A stretch of 64,000 nt of DNA from DASXUG01 sp036504995 (GCA_036504995.1 DASXUG010000008.1:1-64000); one strand, 5' to 3'. Shown: positions 50,854-60,648, numbered from the stretch's first letter. Program-made: numbers and translations. Notes: generated by a model from the letters alone, not told the origin.

Positions 50854-52947
50854 ATGCTTAAAAAAGCAATATCGTCATTTCATTTCGCAGCTAAATTCAA
50901 ACCTAGGTTACTTGCACTTCTGGTAGTGGGGATTTTTAACTTAGTTATATTCAATCGCTACTTCCCTCTGAGCGAAGGTTGGTGGGAGACTTATGGTTAT
51001 TTATATAACTTAGGGTTGCGGCCATATACAGATTTTGACCTAGCATTTACCCCCCTATTTACAATTATTAACGCGGGGCTTTTGCATGTTTTTGGAAACT
51101 CTTTTTTCTGTTTTAGACTTTTTGGGGTTTTTGTATATTTGATTGCGACGTTTTGTCTGCAATTGTTTCTTGAGCAGTTTTATTCTTCCAAAACTTCGGC
51201 TATAGCTATCATCGTTGCAAGCTTTATGTTGTTCAATGAGACTCAGTTTATCGCCAAAGATTATCACACCTACCAACTACTTCTAGTGTCTTTAGTTTTG
51301 TTGTTACATACATGGCTTGTTGGTAACGCTCAACTGAATAAGTGGCAAAATTTAGCTGCTACTTTTGTTCTTGGTGCACTAGTTTGTTTAGTCATCGTTC
51401 TTAAACAAAATGTTGGGGTTTTATTGGCGGTTGCTCTCATCGCGAGCTTTATTCTAAAAAGAACCGATGCAATCTCTAAATCAATAATGTTTTTATTGGG
51501 AGCGACTGCTGGTTTGTACCTTATGTCGCCAATAGTATCAATGTCAGACTGGCATAATATTTTGTTTAAAAATGACGCAAAAGGGGATTTGATCACAGTT
51601 TTTTTTAGAGTTCTAATTAATCCCTATAACAGATTGATACTGGTTTCTGCTTTATTTATAGCGACTGTATATTTTTCATTTATTTTTATAGTGGATCCAA
51701 AACAAAATAACAGAAAAATTTGGTTTGATCGAATCTTAAAGGTGCTCGAGAAGCCAGTTGTTGAGCGCTCTTTTCTCGTTGTAAGTGCTTTTTTTATTGT
51801 TTCTTTGGCAGTAAGTCTTTCTTTTTTTCATGTGTTTTTTCATATGCTTTTAGTGGTATGCCTTGCAATTTTGATCATACTTACCTATCAGGCATATAAA
51901 TATCTACTATCTAATTCAACCATGGATTTAAGTACTAAAAATGTAGCAATTGTTTTACCCTTACTTGCCTTGGCTTATAGTAATACAAACACGTCCACAT
52001 TTGATTATAACGGGATGCAAATTCCAGTGGCTTTCGGCGTTGGTTATATTCTGAGTCGTATTGAATTTATACCAAGCCCTCGTTACTGGATTATGAGTTG
52101 TTTGTTCTTTCTTGCAATTACTCCGCGTGTTGTAGCAACTAAATTGCTTGAGCCTTACTCTTGGTGGGAGAATGTTCAAGGCTCAGTTTTTTCGGCTAAG
52201 TATGAAACTAATTACTCTGATTTGAGGGGAATATACGTTAATCACATATATCGTGATGTTTTTAATGAGATAAAAGAGACTGTTGATAAGTATTCCATAT
52301 CTTCATCGGATGTCTATTTTTATAACTTACCACTTTTTTATTTGCTGCATAAAAAAGTACCCCCGTTTAGAGCTGTTGTGCACTGGTTTGATGTTGTAAG
52401 TACGACGCAAATGAATTCAGAGTTATCTAAACTTGAGAAAATTCCCCCTCGTTTAATTGTGGCAATGGAGCCATCACCTCTTGCTTTTGTTATACATCGC
52501 CAATTAAAACATGCTGAGCATCTGCCTCAGGAGGACTTTCAGGAGCATCTAGATCAGTGGGTAAGCGATGGAAAATACCGTCTTCTGAAGAGCATAGCCT
52601 TACCTACTAAAGCGCTGAAGCAGATGGAGGGTAGTGATGAGAAACCTATTCTTATAACGCAAGATGTTTCTCTGCAAAGTGCTAAGTTTTTTAGCAAGGA
52701 TGTTAAGTATATATCTGGAGCACTTGATTTTGTTCGGCATAAGGTGAAAGTGGAAGGTGTATCTCGCGATGGAGTGTTTTATCAAATTCAAGAGGGTTTT
52801 ATTTTGCGTCCAGGTGATGTGTTACGCTTGTCTGGGCGGTATAAAGAGGTGATGTCTATGTCTGGAAAAATCGGGATAGGGAGAGACTTTCCACGAGACT
52901 GGAATAGTGTGAATATTTATCTCAGAAATGACGTGGAAGTAAAATAA
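50854..52947 (+). CDS. Multispanning GT-C-like glycosyltransferase with C-terminal soluble domain
   Basis: This 697-residue protein has about 10 TM helices in the first 420 residues and a soluble C-terminal part of about 270. Near the N-terminus SEGWWETYGYLYNLGLRPYTDFDLAFTPLF resembles the acidic first periplasmic loop of GT-C (ArnT/PMT-like) enzymes. These use polyprenyl-phosphate sugars as donors. It follows GtrA and GtrB genes, so it probably transfers the flipped sugar to the glycan in the periplasm, as GtrC-type proteins do. The C-terminal domain (GALDFVRHKVKVEGVSRDG and beyond) is not recognised. Confidence 0.72.
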   Translation: MLKKAISSFHFAAKFKPRLLALLVVGIFNLVIFNRYFPLSEGWWETYGYLYNLGLRPYTDFDLAFTPLFTIINAGLLHVFGNSFFCFRLFGVFVYLIATFCLQLFLEQFYSSKTSAIAIIVASFMLFNETQFIAKDYHTYQLLLVSLVLLLHTWLVGNAQLNKWQNLAATFVLGALVCLVIVLKQNVGVLLAVALIASFILKRTDAISKSIMFLLGATAGLYLMSPIVSMSDWHNILFKNDAKGDLITVFFRVLINPYNRLILVSALFIATVYFSFIFIVDPKQNNRKIWFDRILKVLEKPVVERSFLVVSAFFIVSLAVSLSFFHVFFHMLLVVCLAILIILTYQAYKYLLSNSTMDLSTKNVAIVLPLLALAYSNTNTSTFDYNGMQIPVAFGVGYILSRIEFIPSPRYWIMSCLFFLAITPRVVATKLLEPYSWWENVQGSVFSAKYETNYSDLRGIYVNHIYRDVFNEIKETVDKYSISSSDVYFYNLPLFYLLHKKVPPFRAVVHWFDVVSTTQMNSELSKLEKIPPRLIVAMEPSPLAFVIHRQLKHAEHLPQEDFQEHLDQWVSDGKYRLLKSIALPTKALKQMEGSDEKPILITQDVSLQSAKFFSKDVKYISGALDFVRHKVKVEGVSRDGVFYQIQEGFILRPGDVLRLSGRYKEVMSMSGKIGIGRDFPRDWNSVNIYLRNDVEVK

Positions 52948-53018
52948 AAGTGTAATGGTTAAATATTTCTGTTAATAGCTCCAAAGTTTTAATTTACCAA
53001 CCTATTAAACTAAGCGAT

Positions 53019-54353
53019 ATGCACCAAATTTTAGCTCGTTTCGATTTCAACTCCTCAGTTTTCGTGTCCTTGCTGGCTAGAGGGTGGCAAATGACGTCGG
53101 GCGCACTGACGGTTCTATTTATTGCTCATTGGTTTACCAAAGAACAACAGGGCTATTTTTATACGTTTGGTAGCGTCCTCGGGCTACAGGTGATTTTTGA
53201 AATGGGATTGTCATTTGTCATTTTTCAGTTTTCAGGACATCTGTTTGCAGGATTGAACTGGTTGCCAAATGGGGATGTACAGGGCGATGATCATGCAAAG
53301 CTTAGATTTCACCTGCTTTTACGCTCCGCTTTTGTTTGGTATGCATGTGCTGCTTTAATCATGCTTCTAATTTTGTTACCAGCGGGAATACTCTTTTTTC
53401 AAAATAAGTCTGTTTTAGCTTCAAGTCTATGGCTATGGCCATGGGTTCTATTGGTTGTTGTTACTGCTCTGAATCTCGTTACTCTCCCAACCATGTCTGC
53501 AATAGAGGGAAGTGGACGGGTAACGGAGATTAATAAGCTAAGACTAATACAGGGGGTGGTGGGTAGCACAGTAGCTTGGTTTTTACTTGTTTCTAGATTA
53601 GGTTTATGGATGGTAGTGGCTGTACCTTTAGTGACTCTGTTGAGCTCCGTTTATTGGTTATATAAACGCTACCCATCAATTGTTGAGGTGTTAATAACGC
53701 CTATCACTAGTGCCGCTGATAGTGCTTTTTCCTGGAAAGCTGAGGTTTGGCCTATGCAGTGGAAAATTGCTGTTAGTTGGATTTGTGGATATTTTATATT
53801 CCAATTATTTACCCCGATACTATTTCATTTCTATGGCCCCGTTGCAGCTGGAAAGATGGGAATGAGTATAGCTGTCGCTACTATGGTCAATAGTTTGGGA
53901 TTTGTGTTGCTTCAAGCGAATGGACCTACACTAACTAAATTTGCTGCGCAGAAAAAATGGATTGAGTTCGATCATTACTTTTTTAGATTTTTTAAACAGT
54001 CTTTAGTGTTAGTCATCCTTGGATATTGCTTTATAGGGGTTTTTCTCTACACATTTCAGAGATTGCCGATAACTCAACGTATTATTCCATTTTCTGATAT
54101 GGTGATTTTGTGTTTTGGTTTTTTGATATCTCATGTAGTAAGTATGCTCGCTTATTATCTTAGGTTACACAAACAAGAGCCCTTTATGGTTTTATCTTTA
54201 ATTGGTGCAGTCATACTGTCGCTATGTCTTTATGAATTCGGTCGTTTATATGCAGAGCTCGGAATGGTGGTATCATTTCTTTGCGTTAACTTGATATACG
54301 GATTACCTAGCTCATTGTGGCTCTGGGCAAAGATGCGTAGAGAGTGGCACTAA
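53019..54353 (+). CDS. Oligosaccharide flippase-like membrane protein (MATE/MOP type)
   Basis: This 444-residue membrane protein has about 12 hydrophobic segments. It starts SSVFVSLLARGWQMTSGALTVLFIAHWFTKEQQGYFYTFGSV, where the last part (about residues 35-50) is the typical MOP first-helix pair. It resembles Wzx-like exporters but is divergent from the flippase at 5389. By context it would export the repeat unit of the right-hand locus. A weak ribosome binding site precedes the ATG. Confidence 0.72.
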   Translation: MHQILARFDFNSSVFVSLLARGWQMTSGALTVLFIAHWFTKEQQGYFYTFGSVLGLQVIFEMGLSFVIFQFSGHLFAGLNWLPNGDVQGDDHAKLRFHLLLRSAFVWYACAALIMLLILLPAGILFFQNKSVLASSLWLWPWVLLVVVTALNLVTLPTMSAIEGSGRVTEINKLRLIQGVVGSTVAWFLLVSRLGLWMVVAVPLVTLLSSVYWLYKRYPSIVEVLITPITSAADSAFSWKAEVWPMQWKIAVSWICGYFIFQLFTPILFHFYGPVAAGKMGMSIAVATMVNSLGFVLLQANGPTLTKFAAQKKWIEFDHYFFRFFKQSLVLVILGYCFIGVFLYTFQRLPITQRIIPFSDMVILCFGFLISHVVSMLAYYLRLHKQEPFMVLSLIGAVILSLCLYEFGRLYAELGMVVSFLCVNLIYGLPSSLWLWAKMRREWH

Positions 54354-54371
54354 ATTTTTAAGTGAGTTTCG

Positions 54372-55412
54372 ATGCAAGACATATTGCTTTCTATCGCTAT
54401 CCCAACATTTAATAGAGCTAAATGGTTAAAGCTTTGCTTAACTCAATTGATTCCTCAACTTCAAGAGGTTGGAAATCGCGTTGAGGTTACAGTCTATGAT
54501 AATGCATCTCCAGATAATACCCGAGAAGTTGTTTCTTCATTTTTAGGGGAACACCTAGCGTTAAGTTATGTGCTTAATTCAGAAAATATTGGGTCGGATA
54601 AGAATATAGCTCAGTGTTTTAATAAGGCAATTGGACGCTATGTGCTAATTTTAGGGGATGATGATGTAATCATCCCTGGAGCATTAGCAAAAATAATGAA
54701 TATCCTAAAAACTGAACAATCAGATTTTGGCGTCGTGTATATAAAAGCTTACGGATATGATGATAGTTTTATGGAGGAAATGCCTTTTCAGATACGTAAA
54801 CGTGGGGTTGTGTACTCTGATGTGAATGATTTTATTTGTCGTTGTTCAAATAGTATGGCTTTTATTTCATCTTTAGTGATTAATAAATCTAAAATTCCAT
54901 CAATAGATGCAAATCGCTTTATTAATACTTCATTGGTACAAACCTACCTGTTCTACGAGGCCGCAAGAGAGGCAAAACAAAATCTTTATGTAGGTGAGTA
55001 TTTGATTGCAGCAAAGCGAATAGAAAGCCGAGATTATGATGTTACAAAGGTATTTGCATCAGCACTAAATGATGCGCTTGATTATTTTGTGTCTAGAGGT
55101 TTCTCTCAAGATGCAGTAAAAAAAATAAATCGAAAACTAATTTGGTATTTTTTCCCCTTTTTTATATTACAGTTAAGATACGCGCAATCATCAGAGGTAG
55201 CTTCAATTGAGACTTCGTATGCACTTTTGAAAAAAAGATATAGGTGCGAGCCAGCTTTTTGGATTTGTTTAATGCCTATTTTTAAGTTGCCAAGAGTGCT
55301 AGCAAAATTGTGGGCCTTAATTATTATTATTGGATCTAGAGTTTTTACTTTAGAGTTTGGCAGGCTGTTTGTTGCTTTTTCTAAAAAGTTAAATACTTTA
55401 AAAGTGAAATAA
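54372..55412 (+). CDS. Glycosyltransferase family 2
   Basis: This 346-residue GT-A enzyme has LSIAIPTFNRAKWLKLCL at the start, EVTVYDNASPDNTREVV for nucleotide binding, and YVLILGDDDVIIPGAL as the metal site. The C-terminal 90 residues include hydrophobic segments (FWICLMPIFKLPRVL and LWALIIIIGSRVF) that may anchor it to the membrane. It follows the flippase gene by 18 bases. The sugar is unknown. Confidence 0.84.
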   Translation: MQDILLSIAIPTFNRAKWLKLCLTQLIPQLQEVGNRVEVTVYDNASPDNTREVVSSFLGEHLALSYVLNSENIGSDKNIAQCFNKAIGRYVLILGDDDVIIPGALAKIMNILKTEQSDFGVVYIKAYGYDDSFMEEMPFQIRKRGVVYSDVNDFICRCSNSMAFISSLVINKSKIPSIDANRFINTSLVQTYLFYEAAREAKQNLYVGEYLIAAKRIESRDYDVTKVFASALNDALDYFVSRGFSQDAVKKINRKLIWYFFPFFILQLRYAQSSEVASIETSYALLKKRYRCEPAFWICLMPIFKLPRVLAKLWALIIIIGSRVFTLEFGRLFVAFSKKLNTLKVK

Positions 55413-55413
55413 T

Positions 55414-56337
55414 TTGACTAGTCATGTAGCCGTATTAATGGCAACACATCATGGTGCACCATGGTTAGAGCAGCAGGTGGAGAGTGTTCTCAATCAGGTT
55501 GGTGTAGATGTTCATATTTTTGTTTCAGATGACTTGTCAACAGACTCCACTGTTGCATGGATAACTAATAAAGCTATTCAAGATAAGCGAATCTCTTTGC
55601 TACCATTGGGAGATAAATTTGGCAGTGCTGGAAAAAACTTTTTTAGATTAATTAAAGATATTGATCTTTTGGGCTACGATTATGTGGCTTTTTGTGATCA
55701 GGACGATATTTGGGAGTGTGATAAGCTAGTACGTCACATTATGTTAGCTAAAGCTCAGCATGCAGATGGCGTATCTTCAAATGTATTAGCGTTCTGGCCA
55801 AACAACAAGAAAAAATTGATCGTTAAATCTCAGGTACAAAGGAAATGGGATTTTTTGTTTGAGTCTGCAGGGCCAGGGTGTACTTTTTTGATGACGCCCT
55901 GGCTGGTAAGCCAACTTAAATCATTGTTGAAAATGGAAAGTGGTTTTGCAAAAGATGCTACTCTACATGATTGGTTAGCCTATGCGGTTTGCAGGTCAAG
56001 CGGTCATAAATGGGTGATAGATGCTCACCCTTCTGTCCTATATCGCCAGCATGAGAGTAATGTGTTGGGGGCAAACTCAGGTTTAAAGGCAAAGTTATCG
56101 AGAATCGTTAAACTCAAGCAAGGATGGTATCGCTCAGAAATTAAGAATATGTGCAAAATAAGCCTGATGATTTCGCAAAATGAAGAAATTAATCAACTTC
56201 TAAAGTTGCTCGAGTCAAATACTTTTATCTCCCAAATTAAGCTTCTGTGCTACGTGCCTCAAGCTAGACGTAAGTTCTCAGATAGAGTATTTCTGCTACT
56301 ATCTATATTGTTGTTTTGGTTTTCTGACAGTCCATGA
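55414..56337 (+). CDS. Glycosyltransferase family 2, possibly rhamnosyltransferase-like
   Basis: This 307-residue GT2 protein has VAVLMATHHGAPWLEQQVESVLNQ, VSDDLSTDSTV, and FCDQDDIWECDKL as the metal site. This variant (SDD, then CDQDDIW) is frequent in rhamnosyl and galactofuranosyl transferases of O-antigen loci. That would fit the rmlBDAC genes but remains a guess. It starts with TTG one base after the preceding stop. The C-terminus ends in a hydrophobic stretch (VFLLLSILLFWFSD). Confidence 0.82.
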   Translation: MTSHVAVLMATHHGAPWLEQQVESVLNQVGVDVHIFVSDDLSTDSTVAWITNKAIQDKRISLLPLGDKFGSAGKNFFRLIKDIDLLGYDYVAFCDQDDIWECDKLVRHIMLAKAQHADGVSSNVLAFWPNNKKKLIVKSQVQRKWDFLFESAGPGCTFLMTPWLVSQLKSLLKMESGFAKDATLHDWLAYAVCRSSGHKWVIDAHPSVLYRQHESNVLGANSGLKAKLSRIVKLKQGWYRSEIKNMCKISLMISQNEEINQLLKLLESNTFISQIKLLCYVPQARRKFSDRVFLLLSILLFWFSDSP

Positions 56338-56573
56338 TCACTACAATATCTGATTTATAGATAAAAGCCCCCAAATACATATCAACTTAATCGGGTATTA
56401 TGTAGATATAAAATGTATATTTGGTATAGTTATCCATGAAATTCAAGGTAACATTTCTCTGTAAACCTCAAAAAACAAACTGTTGCAATATTCAAACATA
56501 AATGATCACGTCGCAAACTTACTTTCGAGACTTGATTTCGGGTACATTTACTTATTAATTGCCAGTAAGTGTT
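56338..56573. other. Intergenic gap before the reductase gene
   Basis: These 236 A+T-rich bases probably hold a promoter. A weak TTGATT (56532-56537) and TATTAA (56553-56558) pair has a 15-base spacer. It separates the flippase/GT block from the reductase, initiator and dehydratase block. I see no ORF. Confidence 0.3.
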
Positions 56574-57545
56574 ATGGTTAAGAAAATGAAAATTCTAGTA
56601 ACAGGTGCAAGTGGTTTTGTTGGGCAGGCCTTATGCAAGGACTTAATAAAACATGAGCATGAAGTTGCTACATTACACAGAGTCGCTAATCTTGATTTTA
56701 CTGCGGAGCAGATATTAGCGAGTAGTTTGGATTCTCACGGCTGTAATGCAGTCAGTTTAAAAGCTAATGATTTATATGACTATGATGTTTTAGTTCATTT
56801 AGCAGCACGTGCACATGTTATGCATGAAACTGTTCAAGATGTTTATAAAGCATACAGCGAGATTAATGTTGTATATACACTCAAAGTGGCAAGGCTCGCC
56901 ATAGAACTTAAAGTTAAACGGTTCATTTTTCTTAGTTCAATAAAAGTGAATGGCGAGTCGACAGTGGTGCCATTTATTGAAAAAGCATATCCACATCCTG
57001 AAGATGCTTACGGACAAACAAAGCTAGATGCTGAAGTTGCATTAAAAGAGTTATTTAGGGGTTCGAAAGCTGAGTTAGTTATTATTCGTCCTCCCTTGAT
57101 ATATGGCGTTGGGGTTAAGGCCAATTTTAAACAGTTGATTAAGTTTTGTCGTTTGCCGATTCCTCTGCCATTCGGAGCAGTTCATAACAAACGTAGTTTG
57201 ATTTTCTTAGAGAATTTGGTGCATTTTATAGAGTTATGTTGCCAACATCCAAAAGCGGCTAATGAGACATTTTTGATCTCTGATGGTTATGATGTTTCTA
57301 CTACCGAGTTGATTGCTAAAACTAGAAAAGCACTAAATCAGTCTAGTTGGTTAATTCCCATACCACAAAGTTGGTTGGTATACCTTTTTACGTTATTAGG
57401 TAAATCAAGTTTAAACCAACGTTTGTTTGGAAATCTGCAGGTTGATATTGCAAAGGCTAAACAGTTATTGGACTGGCAAGCACCAGTATCGTTTAATGAA
57501 GGTATTAAAAAAGCAGTGGATGATTATGTTGAAAAGAACCCTTGA
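56574..57545 (+). CDS. NAD-dependent 4-ketoreductase/epimerase, WbpV/WreQ-like
   Basis: This extended SDR has about 323 residues. MKILVTGASGFVGQALCKDL is at the start, VLVHLAARAHVMHE near 75, IFLSSIKVNGE near 120, and YGQTKLDAE holds the catalytic Tyr-Lys. PPLIYGVGVKANF and NKRSLIFLENLV are typical of reductases that act on UDP-4-keto-6-deoxy-HexNAc (WbpV, R. etli WreQ). It stands next to an initiating transferase and a WbpM-like dehydratase, the expected partners. Alternative starts are TTG 56559 and ATG 56586. It ends 20 bases inside the next gene. Confidence 0.83.
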   Translation: MVKKMKILVTGASGFVGQALCKDLIKHEHEVATLHRVANLDFTAEQILASSLDSHGCNAVSLKANDLYDYDVLVHLAARAHVMHETVQDVYKAYSEINVVYTLKVARLAIELKVKRFIFLSSIKVNGESTVVPFIEKAYPHPEDAYGQTKLDAEVALKELFRGSKAELVIIRPPLIYGVGVKANFKQLIKFCRLPIPLPFGAVHNKRSLIFLENLVHFIELCCQHPKAANETFLISDGYDVSTTELIAKTRKALNQSSWLIPIPQSWLVYLFTLLGKSSLNQRLFGNLQVDIAKAKQLLDWQAPVSFNEGIKKAVDDYVEKNP

Positions 57546-58098
57546 CTACTGTTTAGTAGTGTTCAGTTTGCCTACTTTACTGCCGTTGTTGTTGATAACT
57601 TTTTTAATAGTGAAGTTTACATCCGCGGGTCCTGCGTTTTATTGGAGCAAGCGAGTAGGACGTAACAACATATTGTTCGATATGCCAAAATTTCGCTCAA
57701 TGAAAGTCGAAACACCCGCTTTGGCAACACATCTATTGAATCAGCAGGCCAACCCTAGTAGTTATTTAACACCTGTTGGTAGTTTTATTCGTAAAACCAG
57801 CTTAGACGAGTTACCGCAGCTTTGGAGCGTATTAAAGGGTGATATGTCAATTGTTGGGCCACGTCCCGCTTTATATAATCAGGATGACTTAATCACGTTA
57901 AGAACTGAGTCTGGAGTACATGTGCTTAAGCCTGGTATTACGGGCTGGGCGCAGGTTAATGGTAGAGATGAAATTCCTATTCCACAAAAAGTAGTATTGG
58001 ATGTTTTTTATCTCAAGCACAAAAGTCTATGGCTAGATGCTAAGATCATTATGCTTACTGTGTTAAAAGTGATTCGTCGTGATAACATCAGCCATTAA
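57526..58098 (+). CDS. Initiating sugar-phosphate transferase (PglC/WreU-like, bacterial sugar transferase)
   Basis: This 190-residue monotopic phosphoglycosyl transferase begins LKRTLDYCLVVFSLPTLLPLLLITFLI, a re-entrant membrane helix. SKRVGRNNILFDMPKFRSM, then TSLDELPQLWSVLKGDMSIVGPRPAL with the Asp-Glu dyad, and PGITGWAQVNGRD are diagnostic. It transfers a sugar-1-phosphate to undecaprenyl phosphate and starts the repeat unit, plausibly from UDP-QuiNAc or UDP-FucNAc made by its neighbours. ATG 57526 gives the usual length; an in-frame ATG at 57427 would lie deep in the previous gene. Confidence 0.9.
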   Translation: MLKRTLDYCLVVFSLPTLLPLLLITFLIVKFTSAGPAFYWSKRVGRNNILFDMPKFRSMKVETPALATHLLNQQANPSSYLTPVGSFIRKTSLDELPQLWSVLKGDMSIVGPRPALYNQDDLITLRTESGVHVLKPGITGWAQVNGRDEIPIPQKVVLDVFYLKHKSLWLDAKIIMLTVLKVIRRDNISH

Positions 58099-58118
58099 TT
58101 GCTTTAGAACTATAATAA

Positions 58119-60026
58119 ATGTCTAAATATTTAAAGTTATTCCCCAAGTTTTTATCTGCCCTTGCGGTGCTGCATGATGTTTTAGCCACCATGCTTGCTT
58201 GGTGGCTCGCTTTTTCTTTGCGATTTAACTTTCAAATACCACAGGATTTTTTTGATTCGATTTTAAAAAACGGCTATTGGGTAATTCCATTGCAAGTAAT
58301 CGTGTTTTTTTATTTTGGTTTGTATAAAGGTTTGTGGCGATTTGCTAGCTTGCCAGATTTAAAACGTATTATAAAGGCGGCTATTGCTTCTGTACTACTC
58401 ATGCTTGTCATAAGAGTAATGCTGTTGCCGCCTGGTGTAATTCCCCGCAGTGTGTATTTATTGGATCCTATCTTGTTAATTATGCTGATGGGAGGTAGTC
58501 GTTTTGTATACCGCGCTTGGAAAGATCACGATTTATATGCGATGCATGCGAGCATGGGGGAGCCCGTGCTGGTGCTCGGTGCAGGTGATGTCGCCATCAA
58601 TTTGCTGAATGAGTTAGCGCGTAGTACAGAGTGGAGAGTGGTGGGTTTGTTAGATAACGAAAAGTATTTACATCGCCGCGAACTAAAGGGGGTTCGTGTG
58701 TTGGGCAGTATCGATGATTTGGCACGTCATGCACATGCAGCCAATGTCAGGCATGTGATTGTGGCATTTGCCAACACGCAAAACACTTTAAAACGCCATG
58801 CTATTGAGTTGGCAAAGAATTTAAATCTGAATATTTTAACCGTGCCAACATTAGATGATCTAATGAGTGGCAAAGTAAAAGTATCGCAAATTCGTAAAGT
58901 TGATATTGAGGATTTACTAGGTCGAGACCCCGTGCAATTAGATGAACAAGGTCTGCATGACTTAATGACAGGACAGGTAGTGATGGTCACTGGTGCGGGT
59001 GGCTCGATTGGTTCTGAACTCTGTCGCCAAATTAGAGCATTTCAACCAAGAGTGTTAGTTTGTTACGATGTTTCTGAGTATGCACTATATACGCTTGAGC
59101 AAGAGTTGACGAACTTGCAAATTAAGACACGCATGGTGTATGTGGTAGGCGATGTAAAGAATGCTATTAGAATTAAAGCATTATTAAATAAATATCGGCC
59201 TGCCATTGTTTTTCATGCAGCTGCTTATAAACATGTACCAATGATGGAAAACGATAACGTTTCTGAAGCGCTCAATAATAATGTGGTTGGTACTTATACT
59301 GTGGCTATCGCTTGTCAAGAAGCAAAAGTGAAGCGATTTGTGCTAGTGTCAACTGACAAAGCGGTTAACCCCACCAATGTAATGGGTGCGAGCAAGCGAT
59401 TGGCTGAAATGGTATGCCAAGGTTTGCAAAATATGGCTAATAATGAAACCACTTATGCGATTGTGCGTTTTGGCAATGTATTAGGTAGTAGTGGCAGCGT
59501 AATCCCCAAATTTAAACAACAGATCGCGAGTGGTGGGCCAGTGACGGTCACACATCCAGAAATCACACGCTATTTTATGTCGATTCCTGAAGCTTGCCAG
59601 CTTGTCATGCAGGCGGGATTGATGGGTAAAAAAGGTGAGATATTTGTTTTGGATATGGGCGAGTCGGTGAAAATTGCCGACTTAGCTAAAGAAATGATAC
59701 GGCTGTCGGGTTTTCAAGAAAATGACATTGATATCCAATATACAGGTCTTCGACCAGGTGAAAAGTTATACGAGGAGTTGCTGGCTGACGACGAGCGTAC
59801 AACTGCTACGCCGCATCCTAAATTAAAAGTGGCGATAGCAAGAGCTGTGGAGCCTATCTGGGTACAGTCAATGCTGTCTTGGGTAAGCCAAGCACACGCT
59901 TTAGATGAGCATGAGATTAAAGAGCAGTTGAAATTGTGGGTCGAAGAATACACCATTGACTACCAAAATCGGGTTGCTACAGAAAAAATAGCTATTTTGA
60001 GTCAACAATCGCACTCCGTGCATTAA
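58119..60026 (+). CDS. UDP-GlcNAc 4,6-dehydratase, WbpM/CapD family
   Basis: This 635-residue membrane-bound dehydratase has four TM helices in the first 130 residues. An N-terminal Rossmann-like domain (PVLVLGAGDVAINLLNEL) follows, and then the catalytic domain from about 290 (VVMVTGAGGSIGSELCRQI). STDKAVNPTNVMGASKRLAE shows Met in place of the SDR catalytic Tyr, as in WbpM. AAAYKHVPMME is also typical. It should give the UDP-4-keto-6-deoxy-GlcNAc for the reductase upstream. It lies 21 bases after the initiating transferase. Confidence 0.92.
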   Translation: MSKYLKLFPKFLSALAVLHDVLATMLAWWLAFSLRFNFQIPQDFFDSILKNGYWVIPLQVIVFFYFGLYKGLWRFASLPDLKRIIKAAIASVLLMLVIRVMLLPPGVIPRSVYLLDPILLIMLMGGSRFVYRAWKDHDLYAMHASMGEPVLVLGAGDVAINLLNELARSTEWRVVGLLDNEKYLHRRELKGVRVLGSIDDLARHAHAANVRHVIVAFANTQNTLKRHAIELAKNLNLNILTVPTLDDLMSGKVKVSQIRKVDIEDLLGRDPVQLDEQGLHDLMTGQVVMVTGAGGSIGSELCRQIRAFQPRVLVCYDVSEYALYTLEQELTNLQIKTRMVYVVGDVKNAIRIKALLNKYRPAIVFHAAAYKHVPMMENDNVSEALNNNVVGTYTVAIACQEAKVKRFVLVSTDKAVNPTNVMGASKRLAEMVCQGLQNMANNETTYAIVRFGNVLGSSGSVIPKFKQQIASGGPVTVTHPEITRYFMSIPEACQLVMQAGLMGKKGEIFVLDMGESVKIADLAKEMIRLSGFQENDIDIQYTGLRPGEKLYEELLADDERTTATPHPKLKVAIARAVEPIWVQSMLSWVSQAHALDEHEIKEQLKLWVEEYTIDYQNRVATEKIAILSQQSHSVH

Positions 60027-60033
60027 CAGCTCA

Positions 60034-60582
60034 ATGAAAGACAATATGACAAAGCCAGAACTTTTACTTGAAGATGCAGAGTTGGTTTTTTCTGAAGAAA
60101 CGGTCAATAACGCAATGGAAATGCTAGCAACTGACATTACTAGGGAGTTAGCAGATGCGACGCCTTTAGTCATGTGCGTGATGGGCGGAGCTGTTGTATT
60201 CTCTGGGCAGTTGTTGCCTAAGTTGAACTTTCCTTTAGAGTTTGATTATGTACAAGCAAGTCGTTATCACAATCAGACGTCTGGCCAGCAGTTGGTTTGG
60301 AAGGTTGAGCCGACTAAAAACGTGTTTGGCAGGACTGTTTTGTTGTTAGATGATATTCTAGATGAAGGTCACACTTTGGCTGCCATTAAAGAAAAGTGTC
60401 TTGCACAAGGGGCTAAAGAGGTCATTATTGCAGTGTTGGTTGAAAAAGAGCTAAATAAAACTAAGCCCATTACTGCAGATTTTGTTGGGCTAACAGTTCC
60501 AGACCGTTATGTGTTTGGGTGTGGTATGGATGTGTATGGGTGGTGGCGTAATTTGCCAGCGATTTATGCATTGAAGAATTAG
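60034..60582 (+). CDS. hpt: Hypoxanthine-guanine phosphoribosyltransferase
   Basis: Hpt is a 182-residue purine salvage enzyme that makes IMP and GMP from free bases and PRPP. The PRPP loop VLLLDDILDEGHTLAAI is clear. VMCVMGGAVVFSGQLLPKL and the C-terminal VPDRYVFGCGMDVYGWWRNLPAIYAL fit the family. An in-frame ATG at 60046 is an alternative start. It follows the wbpM-like gene by 7 bases, an unexpected housekeeping gene between two polysaccharide gene sets. Confidence 0.92.
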   Translation: MKDNMTKPELLLEDAELVFSEETVNNAMEMLATDITRELADATPLVMCVMGGAVVFSGQLLPKLNFPLEFDYVQASRYHNQTSGQQLVWKVEPTKNVFGRTVLLLDDILDEGHTLAAIKEKCLAQGAKEVIIAVLVEKELNKTKPITADFVGLTVPDRYVFGCGMDVYGWWRNLPAIYALKN

Positions 60583-60648
60583 GCCTATTAACAAAAGATT
60601 ACATTGCGTTTGTAGATTACTTAAGGTGTGTGGTTTGAACCGCAGTGG

